64,000 nucleotides of DNA from Strigops habroptila (Eukaryota > Chordata > Aves > Psittaciformes > Psittacidae). The notes below the pieces were generated by a model. It did not search any database, had not been told where the DNA came from, and was given only the letters and a program-made list of their open reading frames with translations. This document shows, piece by piece, positions 48,683 to 60,529 of this stretch. Each line of letters begins with the position of its first letter. Within the stretch, counting starts at the first letter, position 1. The stretch spans positions 89,230,283 to 89,294,282 of the forward strand of contig NC_044277.2 of NCBI RefSeq assembly GCF_004027225.2, read 5' to 3'. The translations under genes were made by a program, and so were the position numbers.

Positions 48683-49840
48683 TGTGGTGGGTTGACACTG
48701 GCTGAACAACAGGTGCCCACCAAAGCTGCTCTATCACTCTCCCTGATCAGTGGACAGGAGAGAGAAATGTGACAAAGGCCCATGGGTTGAGATAAGGACA
48801 GGGAGAGATCTCTCACCAATTACCATCACTGGCAAAACAGACTCCACTTGGAGAAAATTGTTGTAGTTTATTGCTGATCAAATCAGAGTAGGATAATGAG
48901 AAAATAAAAACAAATCTTAAAACACCACCCTTCCCTTCTTCCCAGGCTTAGCTTTACTCCTGATTTCTCCACTTCCTTCACCTCCTGCAGCAGTGCAGGG
49001 GGTTAGGGAATGGGAGTTGTGGTCAGTTCATCACATGTTGTCTTTGCTGCCCTTTCCCCCTCAGTGAGGGAACTCCTCACACTCTTCTGCTCCAGCGTGA
49101 GATCCCTCCCACAGGAGACAGTTCTTCACAAATTTCTTGAATATGAGTCTATCCCATGGGCTTCAGTTCTTTGTGAACTGCTCCAGTATGGGTGCCTTCC
49201 ACGGGTGCAGTCCTTCAGGAACAGACTACTCCAGCATGGATCCCTTCCATGAGTGCAGTCCTTCAGGAACAGATTGCTCCATGTGGGTCCCCTGTGGGGT
49301 CACCAGTTCTCACAGCAAACCTGCTCCATGTGGGCTCCTCTCTCCAAGGGCCACAGGTCCTGCCAGGAGCCTGCTCCAGCATGGGCTTCCCACAGGGTCA
49401 CAGCCTCCCTCAGACATCCCCCTGCTTCAGTGTGGGGTCCTCCATGGGCTGCAGGTGGATCTGCTCCACCATGGACCTCCATGGGCTGCAGGGGCACAGC
49501 CTGCCTCACCATGGGCTGCAGGGGAATCTCTACTCCAACACCTGGGTCACTTTCGCCCCTCCTTCTTCACTGACCTTGGTGTCTGCAGAGCTGTTTCTTT
49601 CGTGTATTCTTACTCCTCTCTCTGCCTGCAATTGCTCATGTGCAGTAACTTTTCCCCTTCTTAAATATGTTATGCCAGAGGCACTGCTGCTGGGCTTGGC
49701 TTTGGTCAGGGGCAGGTCTCCCTTGGAGCCAGCTGGCATTGGCTGTATTGGATACAGGGGAAGCTTCTCACAGAAGCCAGCTTTGCAGCCTTCTCCGCTC
49801 ACCCCCCCACCCCCAAGCCTTGCTATGCAAGCCCAATACA
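48683..49840 (-). mobile_element. Solo LTR of an avian ERVL-like endogenous retrovirus
   Basis: The element runs from TGTGGTGGGTTGACACTGGC to GCAAGCCCAATACA, the terminal TG..CA pair of a familiar bird LTR type. It is flanked by ACATA and ATATA, a 5-bp target duplication with one mismatch, as expected for ERVL-class insertions. Regulatory signals fit the minus strand: a TATA-like CATATTTAAG (complement of 49,660-49,669), then AATAAA (complement of 48,867-48,872). It is therefore antisense to TMEM170B. No internal retroviral genes or second LTR occur in the window, so it is a solo LTR left by recombination. The subfamily name is not asserted. Confidence 0.85.
49181..49540. repeat. Internal minisatellite-like array within the LTR, about 48-bp period
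   Basis: Units beginning CTCCAGTATGGG (49,181), CTCCAGCATGGATCC (49,229) and CTCCATGTGGG (49,277) are 48 bp apart. More diverged units follow, carrying CTCCAGCATGGGCTTCC, CTCCACCATGGACCTCC and CATGGGCTGCAGG. About eight units account for the long open frames on both strands. Those frames are repeat-derived and not genes. Confidence 0.75.
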
Positions 49841-51235
49841 ATATAGTACACAAACATAATATATGTATTATGTATCTGATAGGTATAAATACTGAAATTA
49901 ACAAATAAGTACTCTAAAACTGGTGCGATAAGGCATTAATTACAAGATATTTGAGCCTTGCAGCTTTTCTGGTGGAAAAAAATCCCCACCCAAGTCAAAC
50001 CTGTGGAAAGGAATGTAAACTGAAAAGATTCAAGGTTTAGTGGTTAAGTGCCAAGACTTTCAAAGAACCCCAAAAAATGGATCTCTATTGTCCTGATTAG
50101 AGAAGCTATGGCCTCTATGTGAGAGATTGAATGTCACTGTGCTTGTAACCTAGTAAATGCTGGATTTCCTAGTTCTCTGTATTTCTTGGGGAGGTGTGGA
50201 GGTTTAATAAAAATAAGCTGTGGTTTAGCTATTTAAAATAATTTGGTTACACTGAAAGTAAGCTCTGAAACTTTTAGGGTCAAGCAAAGGAAGTTTAGGA
50301 GTGTTTTGAAAAAAATTGTTCTATTCATGTCTCTTTAAGGTAGCTCTATGAGGGCATGACGAAATAAACTGAGGCTAGGTTGGTATTTGGAGCTTTCTGC
50401 CAGATAAAGCTAAATCGTTATTACAATGCCAGCAAAATACTCCATATGCACAGCTCATATCACCAGAAGAGCCAGCTAATTAGTATAGCTACATGAGAAC
50501 TGAAATTTTCTGACAGTGTGCTTTTTTTTTTTATTAAGTTAGCAATGATGATCATGTGAATAAGTTTATACCTCTTAAAGTATAAATCAGTATATAGGAC
50601 ATAAATAGTTGTATCAGCATGTTCTGAAGACACTTCAATCTTACTTCCTTCTCCTTACAGCTATTGCAAATCTTTCAACTACTCAATTATTTTTCAACAA
50701 GCAAAGTCTTGACCATTTGTGTTCAGACAATCCACGTTCTCATTCTCTGTTCTCCAGTGGCATCTCAGTGTTATTCCCACCCATTCTTTGCTTCTTTCAG
50801 TCTTAATCTAACACACTTTTTTTTTTTTCTGAAAGTCATCTCTCATCATGGTTCTGGAGTTAGGCAATACTGAACTTTATAGAATCTCAAACTCTTCCAC
50901 TCAAATATCTGTGCATAAAGTTCTTTGCACTCAACCTGTCAGAGTTAGAATGACTATGTTGTCCTTTAGGTTTATGGAGCTCAAAGCCACATCTAGATTG
51001 CTTAAAAGATTGGCTGTCCTCCTTACCTTGTTTATCCATGTTAAACAGCTTACCCAGTTGTCTTCATCACTGGCTCAATTGATGAGCAGAAGTAAATAAG
51101 CAAGTGTGTTGAACTACTAGGCATAAAAAGAACAAATGAAGGAGGATAAGAAAGGAAAGGTGCTCAGAAGAGATTTGTCCTATTTCAGCTTCTAGGACTA
51201 GGGTGATGTTTTAATGAGGTGAGGTTGTGTGGTGT

Positions 51236-51804
51236 AACAAAGTGACCAGCAGGTCAAGGGAGGTGATTCTCCCTCTCTAATCTGCTCTGATGGGACCCTA
51301 CCTGGAGTACCATGTCCAGCAATAGGGTCTCCAACGTAAGAAGGACATGGACCTATTGGAGTCGAGAGGAGGGCCACGAAGATGGTCAGAGGGCTGGAGC
51401 ACATCTCCTGTGAACACAGACTGAGAGAATTGGGGTGGTTCAGCCTGGAGAAGAGAAGGCTCTGCAGAAAGCAGCCTTCCAGTACCTAACGGGGGCCTAC
51501 AAGAAATCGGGAAAGGGACTTTTTACAAGTGCATGTAGCAACATGACAAGGGGTAATGTCTTTAAACTGACAGAGGGGAGCTGTAGGTTAGGAGGAAGTT
51601 CTTCCCTGTGAGAGTGGTGAGACTAGAAGAAGTTTCCCAGAGAAGCAGCTGTGGCTGCCCCATCTCTGGCAATGTTCAAAGCCAGGTTGGACAGGGCTTT
51701 GAGCAACCTTGTCTAGTGGAAGGTGTCCCTGCCATGGCAGGGAGGTTTGAACTAGGTGCTTTTTAAGGTCCTTTCCAACCTGAACCATTCTGTGATTCTA
51801 TGAT
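51236..51804 (+). mobile_element. CR1 LINE 3' fragment, degraded
   Basis: It is collinear with the 40 kb copy: GACCAGCAGGTCAAGGGAGG, GAGGAGGGCCACGAAGATGG, GGCCTACAAGAAATCGGG, then the 3' UTR TGTCCCTGCCATGGCAGGG and GATTCTATGA tail. The ORF2 remnant is broken by frameshifts and stops. It lies in intron 1 in the sense direction. Confidence 0.95.
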
Positions 51805-52690
51805 ACCTACTCAGGAAACTAAAGAAAATCCTTAGATTCAGAAGAATTGCTGATGTAGTTTCTTACTACATGTGTAGTGTGTAGCTAAAGAACAGGAAAC
51901 ATTTATGTGAAATAGTTAATTGATATGATTATTTGAATTACAGATCTTTCAGGTTTTTTAACACTAGCATGAAAAGATGACTGATGAAAGGTTGATAAAT
52001 TATGGTTATAAATGGCTCTGATTTTGTATGTCTTGTAAGTTTTTTGGAAGATACATTGCTCTGTTCCATCGAGTCCCTCACTAGAAAAGCCAGTGTTGTA
52101 AGAGAAAGATAGGATCTAAATCAAGGATTAAGAAGCTTTGTGTGATCAAGTTCTCAATTTCTGTAATATCAGATCTTGAAATGCTACTGTCATGATGATT
52201 AGGTAAGCTATCATCCTAGAATATTTGCGTAGTGTGATTATTACTTTTTCTTTTTTTGTATCAGGATGCAACAGTATAAATTGTCTATTCATTGCTAATA
52301 ACAATTCAAAAAGAAAAACCCAATAATGAATCTCCAGGAAATTAGAGGTATCTTAGTACTGAGGAGAGATGCTAAAATGGTTCCAATCATGAATTGAAGT
52401 GGCAGACTTCTGCTTTGTTTCCAGGAAGACTTTTCCTTTCCTTTAAAAAATCCATTTCTTGTTGCAGCAGATGAGAATCTTTAGCAAGAATGTGTGTGAG
52501 GGGAAGGGAAGGACAGAAAAACCCCTTCTAGTCTCTCTGCTCATACCTTGTCTAGTAACTTGATAAAGGAAAACTTTTCAGCTACATTCATTTAACAAAT
52601 TTAGGTATGTAAATCAGTAGAGAACGGATAATCTAAAGCATATGACCTTGATCAAATTGTCCAAATAAAAAGCAACTCCAAATAAAAGAT

Positions 52691-52790
52691 GGGACTTCGA
52701 GCAACCTGAACTAGTGCAAGGTGTCCCTGCCCATGGTAGGGATGACAATCTTTAAGGTCCCTTCCAGCCCAAATTAGAATTGATTCTAAT
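52691..52790 (+). mobile_element. Very short CR1 3'-end fragment
   Basis: Only the last 100 bp of the family are left: GAGCAACCTGAACTAGTGCA, AGGTGTCCCTGCCCATGG, CTTTAAGGTCCCTTCCAGCC. An internal deletion has removed part of the GGTTGGA block, and the ATTCTATG tail is degenerate. It has the same orientation as the copy about 890 bp upstream. Confidence 0.85.
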
Positions 52791-54893
52791 TTACTCTTTT
52801 ACAGGATAAAGCCACTTAACTCCACTGCTTGCTGTGTCCCCCATCCTGCTGCCTGCCTTCTGCAAATAGGCATATTGTAGGCCTGTGTCCTTAACCTTTC
52901 TATCTCTTTCCCAGATAACAAACTTTTGGCTCTTCCTCCCTCTTACATCCCTGGACCTGGTGTTCCCTCCCTCCACCCTACTCAACTCCAACTTTTCTGA
53001 AGTGAACACCTGCAATTTTTAGCATCTACAGTCAGTTTGGCAAAATTGTAGGCTATTTATAATAAGGTACTGTGATATTGCAGGTATGTGTAACACTACC
53101 TGTATTTCTTGCATCACTGACGTTACAGTGTTGTTGACTTGGAAACTTAAGCCTCTGCGAAGTGGTGGTTTATCACTGGTTTATTTAAATGCTACAGCTG
53201 CATTTGTGTGGAACAAGGAATATTTCTGGATGTTCCCTAATTGCCTTTTGAATGCATTCAATGTGCGTTCCTTTTAAGGAGTAGGAGAAGAAAGTGTGTA
53301 CCAAAAACCTCATGTTTTTATTTCGTTATCCAACAAGACATCTGAGGCTTGTTGTATTCCCATGTCTCCTGTCCTAAATATAAAGTGAGGGGTGATGATA
53401 ATTTTCCTTGAGCTTTATTTGGAATGTAAATAAGACACAAGATAGTTACTCTTTATGCAGCTATTTTGTTGTGTAAGGGTTTATATTATTTTTGGTTTCT
53501 TAGTTACCCATAATCTTTCCCCGTCTTCTAAAAGTACAGTCTTCCTAATAAATCTTCCTAAGACTGGAAATCAATTGCCTTTTCCACCTGATGAGAATTG
53601 GCGATGAACACAAACAATGATTTCCTAAAAGGTGATGCAGTGCCTAGTAAAGCCTGTGGAAATTACAGGGAATGATGGTGTCTGAGAGAATCAGATTCCA
53701 ACAGACTTTCTTGGTCCCATTTCAAACTTTTAAGCTGCAACGGTGTTTTAGGAGAAACTGACTAAAAGTGCAGCATTCAGTGTCCTGCGACTGTCCCTCA
53801 GATATTTTTTGCAGAGAGACAATATCAAGAGCTTTGCTTCTCCTTCCCATAGCATATCTATGTATTGGCCATTTGCTTTGGAATAACTGGCTGCTTGAAT
53901 GTAGGCTGCTGAAGTATTAGTTGAATGTAGATATACCATACTCCTTGCTGCTCTCTTGAGGGCGGAGTTTTGAGTCCTATGACATAGTTCTGCCTTTTGT
54001 GCCTGTGTGAAAGGGGAAGGGCTAGCTACTGCTAAACGAATAATCTTAAAACTCTGTGCTATGGATATACATACAATATTGATACTGGACTCAAAGGACT
54101 TTGGTTATTGTGTAGCAACCATTATTTCTCACTATCCTTTCATGATATGTTTTGTTTGAGCTGCTAAGTATTTTTTAAGTTATCTAATTCAGCCATATTT
54201 CTCCTCAAATGACTGATGTGCATCAAGCTGCAACAATACAGGCTCACTGCATAGTCTATAGGTATCCTGCTGTTATAAGGAAGCTGTGTGTATATACGTA
54301 TATATTTAAGATATATTTTTCAAGGGGGGACTACAGCAAAAAAATCTGACTTGTTGACAGTTTCATGGGCTTATGTCAATTAGGAAAATGTACCCCAATT
54401 TATGAAATCTGTGATGATCTATACTTGCTATAGCTGACTTGGGAAAAAAGGGCAAACCCCAAACTCTCCTTTTGTTGCGCTTTCCCGCCCTTTTGAGCTA
54501 TAATGAATCTTCTTAGAAAATTGCCGCCAAGTGAGAAAGGTTCTTAAATTCTTATGTAGCTTCATTGATGGTTCCTGCTCTATTCTTTGAAGGTAATGAC
54601 TATGTCTGACATTCTTCAGAGAAATGTTTGTACTCTGCACATTCTCATGATCTCGTCCTTCCTTAGTAATTTAAATAGTAGTGACTACCTGTATCTATGA
54701 AGTTCTGTGCTAAGCAATTAGAAGCAAGGAGTCAGATGTGTTAAAATTGTAGTGTTTTTATTTGTGCATTTGAAACTAATTTGATGGAACACTCTTATTA
54801 TGGCTCATGGGTGGATAAACTGAAGTCTTTAATCTCAGTTTTCCCATTTGATGTTACCTCATGCTGTCTCTTCTTATTGAAGGAAACAACTCC

Positions 54894-54930
54894 CACAAAA
54901 CCAAACCAACCAACCCAAACATTTCCCCAT
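54894..54930. repeat. Short A/C-rich tract
   Basis: CACAAAACCAAACCAACCAA followed by CCCAAACATTTCCCC, a 35-bp A/C run shortly before exon 2. Confidence 0.75.
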
Positions 54931-55293
54931 TTTCCTCATTCAGTCTTTGTTTTAGAGAATATTTCATTCTGCAGGTATACTTATAATACCTACTAAAAAA
55001 TTGCAATTACGTATTAAAAGAATGATAGACTTCTTGTAATAATACATTTGGATTAAAATGGTGCCAGAATCCTTTTTTAGACTTTTTTGGTCATAGTAGT
55101 TATTCCTTTACGATAGACTGTTAAAAGGGGAAGGTGTTTTGAGCATATGCTGATGTTATCACATTGATTCCTTTTAAGATGGAAATAATATTGCTTTTCT
55201 CTTATTGTTGATGTATGCAATTTTTTACAGTTTCTTACTTGTAAATTTCTCATCTCAGAACTATTAACCCTTTATTTGGCTGCTTTCTTTCAG

Positions 55294-55464
55294 AGATGTG
55301 GTACTGGGTCTTCCTCTGGGCTCTCTTCTCCTCTCTCTTTGTCCATGGTGCTGTGGGAGTATTAATGTTTGTGATGCTGCAGAGGCATAGGCAGGGGAGA
55401 CTGATCTCTGTCATTGTGGTCAGCATTGGATTTCTGGGTTCTGTAACAGGAGCAATGATAACCA
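55294..55464 (+). CDS. TMEM170B: TMEM170B coding exon 2 (codon 33 to first base of codon 90)
   Basis: This exon carries the conserved membrane core. It starts after TTTCAG with AG, completing Glu33, and continues MWYWVFLWALFSSLFVHGAV (residues 34-53). Transmembrane segment 1 spans about residues 35-61. A short basic loop QRHRQGR (62-68) follows, then segment 2 from about residue 69 (LISVIVVSIGFLGSV) into exon 3. The exon ends ACC-A|GTAAGT, a consensus donor in phase 1. TMEM170A, the paralogue, has been linked to ER sheet and nuclear envelope shape. TMEM170B has been reported to restrain Wnt/beta-catenin signalling. These roles come from the mammalian family and are not shown by this sequence. 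Confidence 0.97.
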
Positions 55465-55526
55465 GTAAGTCTGTCTCTTGTTTTAATTTCTTTTTCTTTA
55501 TTGTTTTACATCTAACTTCTAAATAG

Positions 55527-55677
55527 AAAAAAAAACCCAAAACTTAAACCAAACCAACCAAAAAAACCCACCCAATAAAACCCCAACAACCCCCCAACCC
55601 CCTCGCCACCCCCCCGCCAAAAAAAAAAAATAACCCACAAACAAAAAACCAAAACCCCACTTTTTTTTTTTTTTTTT
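55527..55677. repeat. A/C-rich tract followed by poly(T)
   Basis: About 130 bp almost purely A and C, with AAAACCC, CCAACC and CCCCCGCC blocks, start about 60 bp after exon 2. They end in 17 consecutive T at 55,661-55,677. Confidence 0.85.
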
Positions 55678-57083
55678 AGTAATTTGATTGTTTATTAAGG
55701 ATTTTTCCTTAGGTGTATAGCTATCCTAATGATAATGACAGCTGATTTGCTCTTCTATTGCATAAAGATAACTACTATAAATTGTCAGAGTGCAGAAATC
55801 ATCCTACTCTTTGATTTGCATGTGTTTGGTACCAAGCTATTCAGAAGGTGTATGCTCAGCAGGTAATATCTGTTTGGGACCAGGAAGAGTGGTCCTGTCC
55901 TACCACACCTATTGCAGATTTTTTTTTGTCAGAGATTTCTAATCAAAATCACCTCTTAGTACCCTTAAAGCCATGAGTTTCTTTTGGAAATGAGGTCCTG
56001 ATTCCATTGGTTGCAAGGCTGAATTCCTGCTTGTTTCCTTGGGCCTGCTGGAGGTTTTTTAATTGCACCTGGATAGGATGTTGCCTTTTTAAAATAAATA
56101 AAGGCGCAATACAGGTAATGATTTACGGCTGAGAAAATACATTTGTTTGGAGAAGTTACGCTTGGCTCATGAATTTGAAAGAACTTTCCAGGTACCCACA
56201 GATAAGCTGCTAACCATTTTTCTCTTAAAGCAGCCTGCAGAAGGGTTCACAGAGCTGCAGTTAAAACCTATACTAATCATTAAAACACTGCAGAAAGCAC
56301 AAGTATTTTACGTTGTGAAGCACAGAAATGTTGCACTTGACCAAATGTGGAACACGAGTGATGTTGCCAAGAATGTTTTGAGGAAATGCTGCTTAGCTGT
56401 TTTCATCTAGAGTTATTGATACCAGCTACTGCTTTTCCCATCTTTCATAAGAAATCCTGTTATCCATGTCAATACTGAAATAAATGCCATAGGATCAGTA
56501 GGACACTTTGGCTTTATCATATCCAGCTTATCTAATTTACAGACTACAGTAGCTTTCCCAAGCAAATAGGAGCATGGTGAGTTTTCTGTTCATGGGGGTT
56601 ACTTATTTTCTATAAGTAATTGTCTGAAACAAGGCTGGTAACGAGTTCTCAACATTAAAATCAATGGATGGGATGGAGCCTGTGTTAACCTGAGCAGTAG
56701 TTGCAGCCCAAAATTCTTCAGTGTTGCTGACAAGGTGAAAGGCATTTGAGAATAAGGAACTGTAAAGCTAACAACCCTCGTATAGTCTGTAGGCAAGCCT
56801 TTCTGCCTTTCATTCCCATTTTTCTGTGTACTGCCCAGATCACCAGAACAGTGGCATTACTTCAGTTTATTCATATATACAAGTGATTTGTGACAGATTA
56901 TTTCTTTTAGGTACTGAAAGTCCTTCTTGCCTATTGGTTTTCAAGGTTAAATAAAAGTGCAAATTTCATTGAAAGTTTCATTAAGACTTTTCTCAAAAGG
57001 TTGTTTTAATTGCTGTGTATTTCTTAGCCTAGAAGAATTTCCATCATGTAACACAGTATGGTTCAGTACAATTCTATGAGGTT

Positions 57084-57237
57084 TTTTTGTGGTGGTTTTT
57101 TTTTTTTTTTTTTTTTTGTGGGGGTGTGTGGGGTTTTTTTGGGTTTTTGTTTTTTGGTGTGAGTGGGTTTTTTTGGGTGGGTGGTGGTTTTTTTTTTGGT
57201 TTGCTCCCCCCCCCCCCCCCCCCCCCCCACGCCCCCA
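57084..57237. repeat. G/T-rich tract joined to a C23 run
   Basis: T-runs interrupted by GG/GGG/GTG (57,084-57,203) pass into 23 consecutive C (57,206-57,228) and then CACGCCCCC. The sharp strand-composition switch makes it a candidate for unusual DNA structure. Cysteine/glycine/phenylalanine-rich frames here are artefacts. Confidence 0.9.
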
Positions 57238-58133
57238 AGGTAAGGTGGAACCACTTGGGTGCCTTACGTTACATGTTATGCCAATTTTTGTCCTATGATT
57301 AAAATGGCAGTGGCCCAGCTACAAGGTCAATTGTACATGAGCATTTCTTAAGAACTGAAGGCAGGAAATGTGATGCTGGGATGTCCAAGCAAAGATTTTT
57401 ACAAAAATTTTTCTGCGGTAGGGAAGGTCGACATTCAGTGTTATTCAAATTAAAGTACTTTGTGTCTTTTATGTATGCATACAGAGGAGCAACACAATTG
57501 CATTTTTGGCATCCTGTTTTGAAGGTCAAAACATTTAACAAATAGGTAGTACTGTTTATGTGTAAATTCACCTCAGAACTTTTCCAAGCTTAGATTGTGC
57601 ACTTGTTATGTTGTTCCCAAAGGTTTTGCGCAGAGCATTTGCAATGTGGTAAGCCATACACTTTCACTTTCAGGTATTTTACTTTTTTTTTCCTAGACAG
57701 CACTGAGTTGTTTCATACTGAAAGAAATTCTCTAGGGAGCTTCTGGAGACAAATTATGATGATAAAATATTAAAGAAAGAATTTTTTAATAGCTGTTGTG
57801 TTGCAAACTGGGATGCCAGTTGAAATATTTAGTTGTTTAGATATGCCTGGACCAGTGTTTAAGAAACTGAAATAGCAAGCTAGCTTAAATTTGCATTTTA
57901 TATTTCCAATCTTCTACATCATTTGCGTAGGTGAAGGAATGCAGTGTGTAGATTATTTCGTGCAAGTTTAATATTGCTCAGGTAGAGCTTTCAAATTGTC
58001 TGGCCTTTCGGGATATTCTCACCACCATATAGCAGAGCAGCAAACTCCTCAGTTTCTAGGATTTGAAAAATCACAGAACGTAATGTTATCAAAAAAAATA
58101 TAAAGGTTTTACTGAATAGCAGTGGATACTGTC

Positions 58134-58203
58134 AAAAAAAAAAAACAACCCAAACCAAAAAAACACAAAACCCAACCCAAAACCCCCAAACCCAACCAAG
58201 AAC
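58134..58203. repeat. A/C-rich low-complexity tract
   Basis: AAAAAACAACCCAAACC followed by AAAACCCAACCC and CCCCCAAACCC blocks, with no G or T apart from the ends. Confidence 0.85.
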
Positions 58204-58758
58204 AAATTAAATGTGAGGCAGTTTAAGGCAAGTATTTTAGCTTTATTTTATCCAGAAGGGTCTGTCTTTCCTCCTCTCTGCAAGCACGCTCCTTTTTGGT
58301 GACAAATTCTCATTTCCTTCATTGGCCTATTGTGGTATACTTTGGCTTTATACCAATTGTGCAGGGTTATGCATTACAGGTTGTATTGCACATTGTTAAT
58401 TGATGACTATAAATACATAATTATAAAACTACCACTTCTTAATGTTTTTATTATTGATATTTTCCAAAATATCTCAATGTTTTGGCTTCTTTCTCAAGAA
58501 ACCAAAAATCTCCATTGTTGATTAACTAATAGCATCAAATTCTGGTATCTCAATTTGGCCAATTTCAATTTACTTTGAGAATTCAATCCCAAAGTAATTT
58601 TAATATCAGTACTGGGCTCAATCTAAAGGATCTCCTTCAATTTTTGTCAGCAGATAGTCAAAGAACAAATAAAAAAGCTTATCCAAGGCAACTGTGTGAA
58701 ATACCATAAGGCTAGCTTTTTGGTGAGATATTTCTGACAAAATAGGCTTTATAGGCTA

Positions 58759-58832
58759 TGGTTTTGGTTTTTAAAAACAAAACCAAAACCAACAAAACAA
58801 CCTCCAACAAAACAAACAACCCACCCACAGCA
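58759..58832. repeat. G/T to A/C inverted tract
   Basis: GGTTTTGGTTTTT is followed immediately by AAAAACAAAACCAAAACC, an almost perfect inverted repeat with no loop. An A/C tract then continues to about 58,832. Confidence 0.8.
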
Positions 58833-60017
58833 ATAAATTGTTAAAGAAAACCCAAAGCTCACCTAAAAGTCTGAATAAGAGTGTTTGTTAATACTGTTAT
58901 AGCCACAATTACTAGTGAATTCTACTCTTCCTAAAACATTTGTAAATATGAGGTGTTACTTTTTTTAAGTAACAGATGATTCAGATACAGACTGTGCTTT
59001 CAGAAAATCTGTCAGGACTTCATGTATTTCCCTGTCACTAATGGGTTTTTGATCACTTCAGCAGACTATTTCTGTTAGTGACTTTGCAAAAACAAGGAAA
59101 TTCCAATTTTTTTAAACTCTTGCCTATTATTTAAAATAAATGGTGGTGGCTTTTCAGTTTGAGCCTGAAAAAGCCTCTGTGATCTCTGGAAGCATTTAAT
59201 TATGATTAGGTAGCATCTGAGACCATATGTACTGAAGGCCTATAATTAAGTTTTGGGTTTGGTCTTCAGAAAAAGAAGTCATTCTGAAATAAATGACAAA
59301 CTTACTGTTTGTTCTTTAGGCAAGGAAAGCAAGCACTATATAGAAAATACTAGTCCAGAAAGTATTAAATAAAAGCTTCATTTTATGTGAACTTTTGAGA
59401 TTTGGATTCAGTAAAATTTTCACCTGTGGACACAGCTGTGTACAGGCCTGTATTTCTTTTCTGAATGAACACTTTAGTATCCTGGGTTTTGAGCAGAAAA
59501 TATTATTATTAGCATGTTATTGCTTTGACTGATTGATACAAAGACTTATCTATTTCTCTTGTGTTTGCTCCAAGACATCACAGCTGTACCTTTGCTCTGT
59601 GACTTTTGTTCTTCAAATGCATGTAATATGTTCAGTATATAAAAGTAGAAGGCAGTTAGCATCTGGATTTGTTTACAGTGCAGTATTTTGTTTCTGGTTT
59701 ATCCTGGCCATTTCATATTGGTGAGAAATCTCACCAATCATATTGGTGAGAAACTTCCTCTCATACACATTCATGGATAACTGCAATACTTTGGTATTTT
59801 TCATATTTTGCTTCATTTGTTAAATACTTGTTAACAATTTGGTACTTTAAGTCTAAACTGGCACACTCTGACCAGGTTATTCAACTGAAATATTAGATAA
59901 AGCTAATAGATTTGTAACTGTTTACAGTTATTTTGTAGACTCTAGCAGTTTCACTGTTGTCTTCTCGCTGTCTGCCTATGCAAGCACAATTAAACCACAC
60001 TTTGAACTCAGTTTTTA

Positions 60018-60262
60018 GGTTGTGGTGGTTTTTTTTGTTTGGGTTGTTTTGTTGTTTTGTTTTTTTTTTGGTGGTTTTTTTTTTTTTTTTTTGGGTGGTG
60101 GGTATTTTTTGTGGTTTTTGGTTTTTTTTTTTTTTTGGGGGGGGTTGTTGTTTTTGTTTCAAATTAGCAGAAGGTAAAAATGTAAAAAAAAAAAAAAAAC
60201 AAAAAAAAACAAAAACCAAAAAGCAAAAAACTCAAACAAACAAAAAAAACCCAACCAAACTT
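60018..60262. repeat. Long G/T tract facing an A/C tract
   Basis: A G/T-rich block (60,018-60,160) with long T-runs and GGTGGT/GGGGGGGG is followed after about 20 bp by an A-rich, A/C block (60,180-60,262). The two are largely complementary, so transcripts could form an imperfect hairpin. It ends about 270 bp before exon 3. Confidence 0.85.
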
Positions 60263-60306
60263 TTGAAGATGTCTATAGGGAAATGACAAGATTCAATTTT
60301 CTTAAA
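60173..60306. repeat. Direct repeat copy A, upstream of exon 3
   Basis: It begins GGTAAAAATGTAAAAAAA, passes through an expanded A/C run, and ends TGAAGATGTCTATAGGGAAA followed by CAAGATTCAATTTTCTTAAA. It pairs with copy B at 61,161-61,240. The last 43 bp of the two differ at only about six positions. Confidence 0.75.
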
Positions 60307-60529
60307 TCAGACTGATGTTGTAAAAGTTAATCTGGTTCAGTTGGGAAAATCATTCCTGAAGGACTTGTGTAACTAGAGAAATACAATAAAGGGTAATAAT
60401 TCTATAGTGCCATGTAGTAATACAGAGTTTGTGAATGTTCTATAATTAGCTGATGCATAGACACAGTAAATAATTTGTTATATTTGGATTTTCCTCTGTT
60501 TTGATCACTGTTTTTCTTGTGATTCTTAG

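Larger units (their letters stand above)
44478..55293 (+). other. TMEM170B: TMEM170B intron 1 (10.8 kb)
   Basis: It is bounded by a GTAACG donor and a pyrimidine-rich TGCTTTCTTTCAG acceptor, phase 1. It contains a TG-rich alternating segment, a C15 run, an A/C tract, an antisense solo LTR, two sense CR1 fragments and AT-rich filler. The minus-strand frame at 47,751-48,185 (144 codons) has no recognised domain. I see no alternative coding exon, but a short one could be missed. Confidence 0.9.
55465..60529 (+). other. TMEM170B: TMEM170B intron 2 (5.1 kb)
   Basis: It is bounded by a GTAAGT donor and a TTGTGATTCTTAG acceptor, phase 1. It is AT-rich and crowded with A/C and G/T low-complexity tracts (listed separately), a C23 run and small inverted repeats. 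No exon, RNA gene or transposon other than these tracts is recognised. Confidence 0.9.

Noticed and set aside
49192..49908. 238-codon open frame on the + strand
   Set aside because: It lies inside the solo LTR and its internal 48-bp array. Overlapping open frames exist on both strands, and it carries no retroviral protein domain.
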